DNA of 64,000 nt from Dyella choica (GTDB lineage Bacteria > Pseudomonadota > Gammaproteobacteria > Xanthomonadales > Rhodanobacteraceae), in the NCBI RefSeq assembly GCF_003977665.1, contig NZ_RYYV01000019.1:20270-84269 (forward strand), written 5' to 3'. The position numbers were made by a program, and so were the translations under genes. Positions 61,873 through 64,000 of this stretch are shown piece by piece. A model generated the notes under the pieces. That model saw only the letters and a program-made list of their open reading frames with translations. It had not been told where the DNA came from and ran no database searches. How positions within the stretch are numbered: position 1 is the first letter of the stretch; each line of letters begins with the position of its first letter.

Positions 61873-63870
61873 GTGAATGCAGTACCCGGACCCGGCGCGA
61901 ATCGCGCCGAACTCACCGTACGCGGCCTGATCATAGGCATCGTGATCACCTTGGTGTTCACGGCGGCCAATGTGTTCTTCGGCCTGAAGGCCGGCTTGAC
62001 CTTCGCCACGTCGATTCCGGCGGCGGTGATCTCGATGGCCATCCTGCGCGCCATGAAGAACGCGACGATCCAGGAGAACAACATCGTGCAGACGGTGGCT
62101 TCAGCCGCCGGAACGCTCTCCTCGATCATCTTCGTGCTGCCGGGCCTGATCATCGTCGGCTGGTGGACCGGGTTTCCGTTCTGGATGTCGTTCGGCATCT
62201 GCGCCGCGGGCGGCATTCTCGGCGTGATGTACACCATCCCACTGCGCCGCGCGCTGGTCACCGATTCCGACCTGCCGTATCCGGAAGGCGTGGCTTGTGC
62301 CGAGGTGCTGAAAGTAGGCTCCGGCGAAGTGGTGGTGGCGTCCGATTCGGCCGCGGTGGAAGGCGGCACCGCCGGCCTGAAGGCGGTGGTCGTCGGCTCG
62401 GTCGTCTCCGCCGTGTTCTATATCGTGGTGCAAACCAAGCTTTTCGCCAGCGACCTGGCGCAGTACTTCCGCATTGGTGATCGTGGCGCGGCCAGCGGCT
62501 ACGACTTCTCGCTTTCGTTCGCGCTGTTCGCAGTGGGACACCTGGTGGGCTTGTGGGTGGGTCTGGCGATGCTGTTCGGCGCGATCATCGGCTGGGGCTG
62601 GGCGGTGCCGCATTTCAGCCTGCTGCATCCGGCGACGGGCGACGTGGCGGATGTGGCACAAGGCGTGTGGAGTCATTACGTGCGCTTTGTCGGCGCTGGC
62701 GCCATCGGCGTGGCCGCGATCTGGACGCTGGCCAAGCTGGTGAAGCCGGTGGTGAGCGGCCTGACTTCGGCGATGGCGGCCTCGCGCGTGCGCAAGGCCG
62801 GCAAGGGCGATACGCTGCCGCGCACCGAGCAGGACATGCCGATCGGCATCGTCGGCTTGATCGTGCTGATCTGTATGCTGCCGATCGCGTATCTGCTGGG
62901 ACATTTCAGCGTGATCAGCGGCCTGGCGTCGCATACAGCGCTGCTGGTGATCGGCGGCGTGCTGTTCGTACTGATCCTAAGCTTCCTGGTGTCGACGGTG
63001 TGCGGCTACATGGCGGGCCTGATCGGTTCGTCCAACAGCCCGCTGTCGGGCATCGGCATCCTGGTGGTGATCATCGCCGCGCTGCTGTTGGTGGCCGGCC
63101 TCAAGTCCGATCTGCCGGCCGATTCGGGCAAGGCGCTGGTGGCTTTCGCGCTGTTCGTTACCTCGGTGGTGTTCGCTGTCGCGGCCATCGCGAACAACAA
63201 TCTGCAGGACCTGAAGACCGGCCAGCTGGTCGATGCCACGCCATGGCGCCAGCAGGTGGCGCTGGTCATCGGCGTGATCGCCGGTGCAATCGTGATTCCG
63301 CCGGTGCTCGATCTGCTCAACAAGGCGTACGGTTTCCTCGGTGCGCCAGGGGTTGACCCCGCCCACGCCTTGCCGGCGCCGCAGGCCGGCCTGATCTCGG
63401 CGCTGGCGCAGGGCGTGATCCAGAACAACATCGACTGGAGCCTGATCGGCATCGGGGCCTTGGTGGGCGCGGGCATCATCGCCCTGGACGCCATTCTGGC
63501 GGCCACCACCAAGTCCGTGCGTCTTCCTCCGCTGGCCGTGGGCCTGGGGATCTACCTGCCCACTTCCACCACCTTGATGATCGTCGCCGGGGCCATCGTG
63601 GGCTGGTACTTCGACAAGCGCGCGGATCGTACGCCGAAGGCAGAGGCCACCAAGCAGCTCGGCGTTCTGCTGGCTTCCGGCTTGATCGTGGGCGAAAGCA
63701 TCATCGGCGTGCTGGTGGCGGCGATCGTGGTGTTCTCCGGCAAGCCGGCCCCGCTCGCACTGGTGGGCGACGGCTTCGGCAACGCAGCGGTGTGGATCGG
63801 CAGCATCGCCTTTGTGGCGGTGACGTTTGCGATGTATCGGTGGATTGCGCGGCTCGGGCGCAATAGCTGA
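61873..63870 (+). CDS. OPT-family oligopeptide transporter
   Basis: 665 residues from a GTG at 61873 with GGGGGAGAT upstream. The OPT signature occurs at the start (TVRGLIIGIVITLVFTAANV, FFGLKAGLTFATSIPAAVIS) and in ENNIVQTVASAAG, SDLPYPEGVACAEVL and NSPLSGIGILVVI; about 16 membrane helices. Bacterial members take up peptides or siderophore-like compounds by proton symport; the substrate is unknown. Upstream (61750-61872) is one half of a REP unit. Confidence 0.94.
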   Translation: MNAVPGPGANRAELTVRGLIIGIVITLVFTAANVFFGLKAGLTFATSIPAAVISMAILRAMKNATIQENNIVQTVASAAGTLSSIIFVLPGLIIVGWWTGFPFWMSFGICAAGGILGVMYTIPLRRALVTDSDLPYPEGVACAEVLKVGSGEVVVASDSAAVEGGTAGLKAVVVGSVVSAVFYIVVQTKLFASDLAQYFRIGDRGAASGYDFSLSFALFAVGHLVGLWVGLAMLFGAIIGWGWAVPHFSLLHPATGDVADVAQGVWSHYVRFVGAGAIGVAAIWTLAKLVKPVVSGLTSAMAASRVRKAGKGDTLPRTEQDMPIGIVGLIVLICMLPIAYLLGHFSVISGLASHTALLVIGGVLFVLILSFLVSTVCGYMAGLIGSSNSPLSGIGILVVIIAALLLVAGLKSDLPADSGKALVAFALFVTSVVFAVAAIANNNLQDLKTGQLVDATPWRQQVALVIGVIAGAIVIPPVLDLLNKAYGFLGAPGVDPAHALPAPQAGLISALAQGVIQNNIDWSLIGIGALVGAGIIALDAILAATTKSVRLPPLAVGLGIYLPTSTTLMIVAGAIVGWYFDKRADRTPKAEATKQLGVLLASGLIVGESIIGVLVAAIVVFSGKPAPLALVGDGFGNAAVWIGSIAFVAVTFAMYRWIARLGRNS

Positions 63871-63938
63871 GCGTGCGGCGATTTGCTCCCTCCCCTACGT
63901 GTAGCTTGATTAGCGTCGAGTCTCAGTAGGGTTTCGTA

Positions 63939-63965
63939 GATCCCGCTCCGGCAAGGGGCGGGATC
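63939..63965. repeat. hairpin after the OPT gene
   Basis: GATCCCGCTCC / GGGGCGGGATC, no T run; possible weak terminator. Confidence 0.45.
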
Positions 63966-64000
63966 GGAGTAAGCCGGCAGCCAGGTCTGCGAGCATCGCC

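Overview
The window looks like a chromosomal segment of a GC-rich gammaproteobacterium of the Xanthomonadales, most likely family Rhodanobacteraceae (Dyella/Luteibacter/Frateuria type). This is inferred from the gene set (FabV-type enoyl reductase, ECF42 sigma factor with a DGPF partner, YXWGXW-repeat proteins, several secreted GH18 chitinases, many c-di-GMP proteins). I saw no rRNA, tRNA, CRISPR array, prophage or large mobile island. The whole window is peppered with about 70-bp paired palindromes built on GTAGGCTGGGAT / ATCCCAGCCTAC (REP doublets), and a REP-associated tyrosine transposase sits at 35861.

Layout. 0-9.3 kb: small unknown proteins, an M50 metallopeptidase, a Tat-exported DUF1501 protein, an AraC regulator, a serine hydrolase and an acyltransferase. 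Two unannotated 28-residue membrane peptides (3653-3739 and 7102-7188) are embedded here; each has a sigma-54 type -24/-12 promoter and the same pair of palindromes about 70-100 bp upstream. 9.3-19.6 kb: a secreted unknown, a diguanylate cyclase, a cupin, a ygiB/ygiC-like pair, another AraC regulator, an Mrr-like nuclease, a degenerate AroQ-like protein and an SPFH protein. 19.6-22.8 kb: the most notable locus, a probable split-borosin RiPP operon (alpha-N-methyltransferase, acidic-tailed precursor) running without a gap into a periplasmic TPR-GGDEF protein. 22.8-35.5 kb: GIY-YIG, GST, creatininase, YVTN propeller, FabV, a ferritin-like/CDGSH fusion, SDR/LysR pair, MarR-GNAT fusion, dioxygenase, lone ExbD. 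35.8-41.9 kb: RAYT transposase, SRPBCC/ArsR pair with twin operators, DGPF/ECF42 pair, MFS transporter, YXWGXW protein. 42-50.6 kb: 2OG oxygenase, a second Mrr-like protein with an altered catalytic lysine, two tandem paralogues of unknown function, an MCP/EAL-GGDDF operon, an MFS transporter and a VOC protein. 50.6-61 kb: tandem duplicated GH18 chitinases with CBMs and Pro-Thr linkers, DUF3014, a second YXWGXW protein, DinB, ThpR, an exported methyltransferase and a third GH18 enzyme. 61-64 kb: a lipoprotein and an OPT-family transporter.

Themes. The segment is rich in c-di-GMP turnover (three GGDEF/EAL proteins), chitin degradation (three GH18 enzymes), and one-component regulators next to their likely targets. 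Assignments rest on recognition of motifs in the translated sequence; no database search was run.
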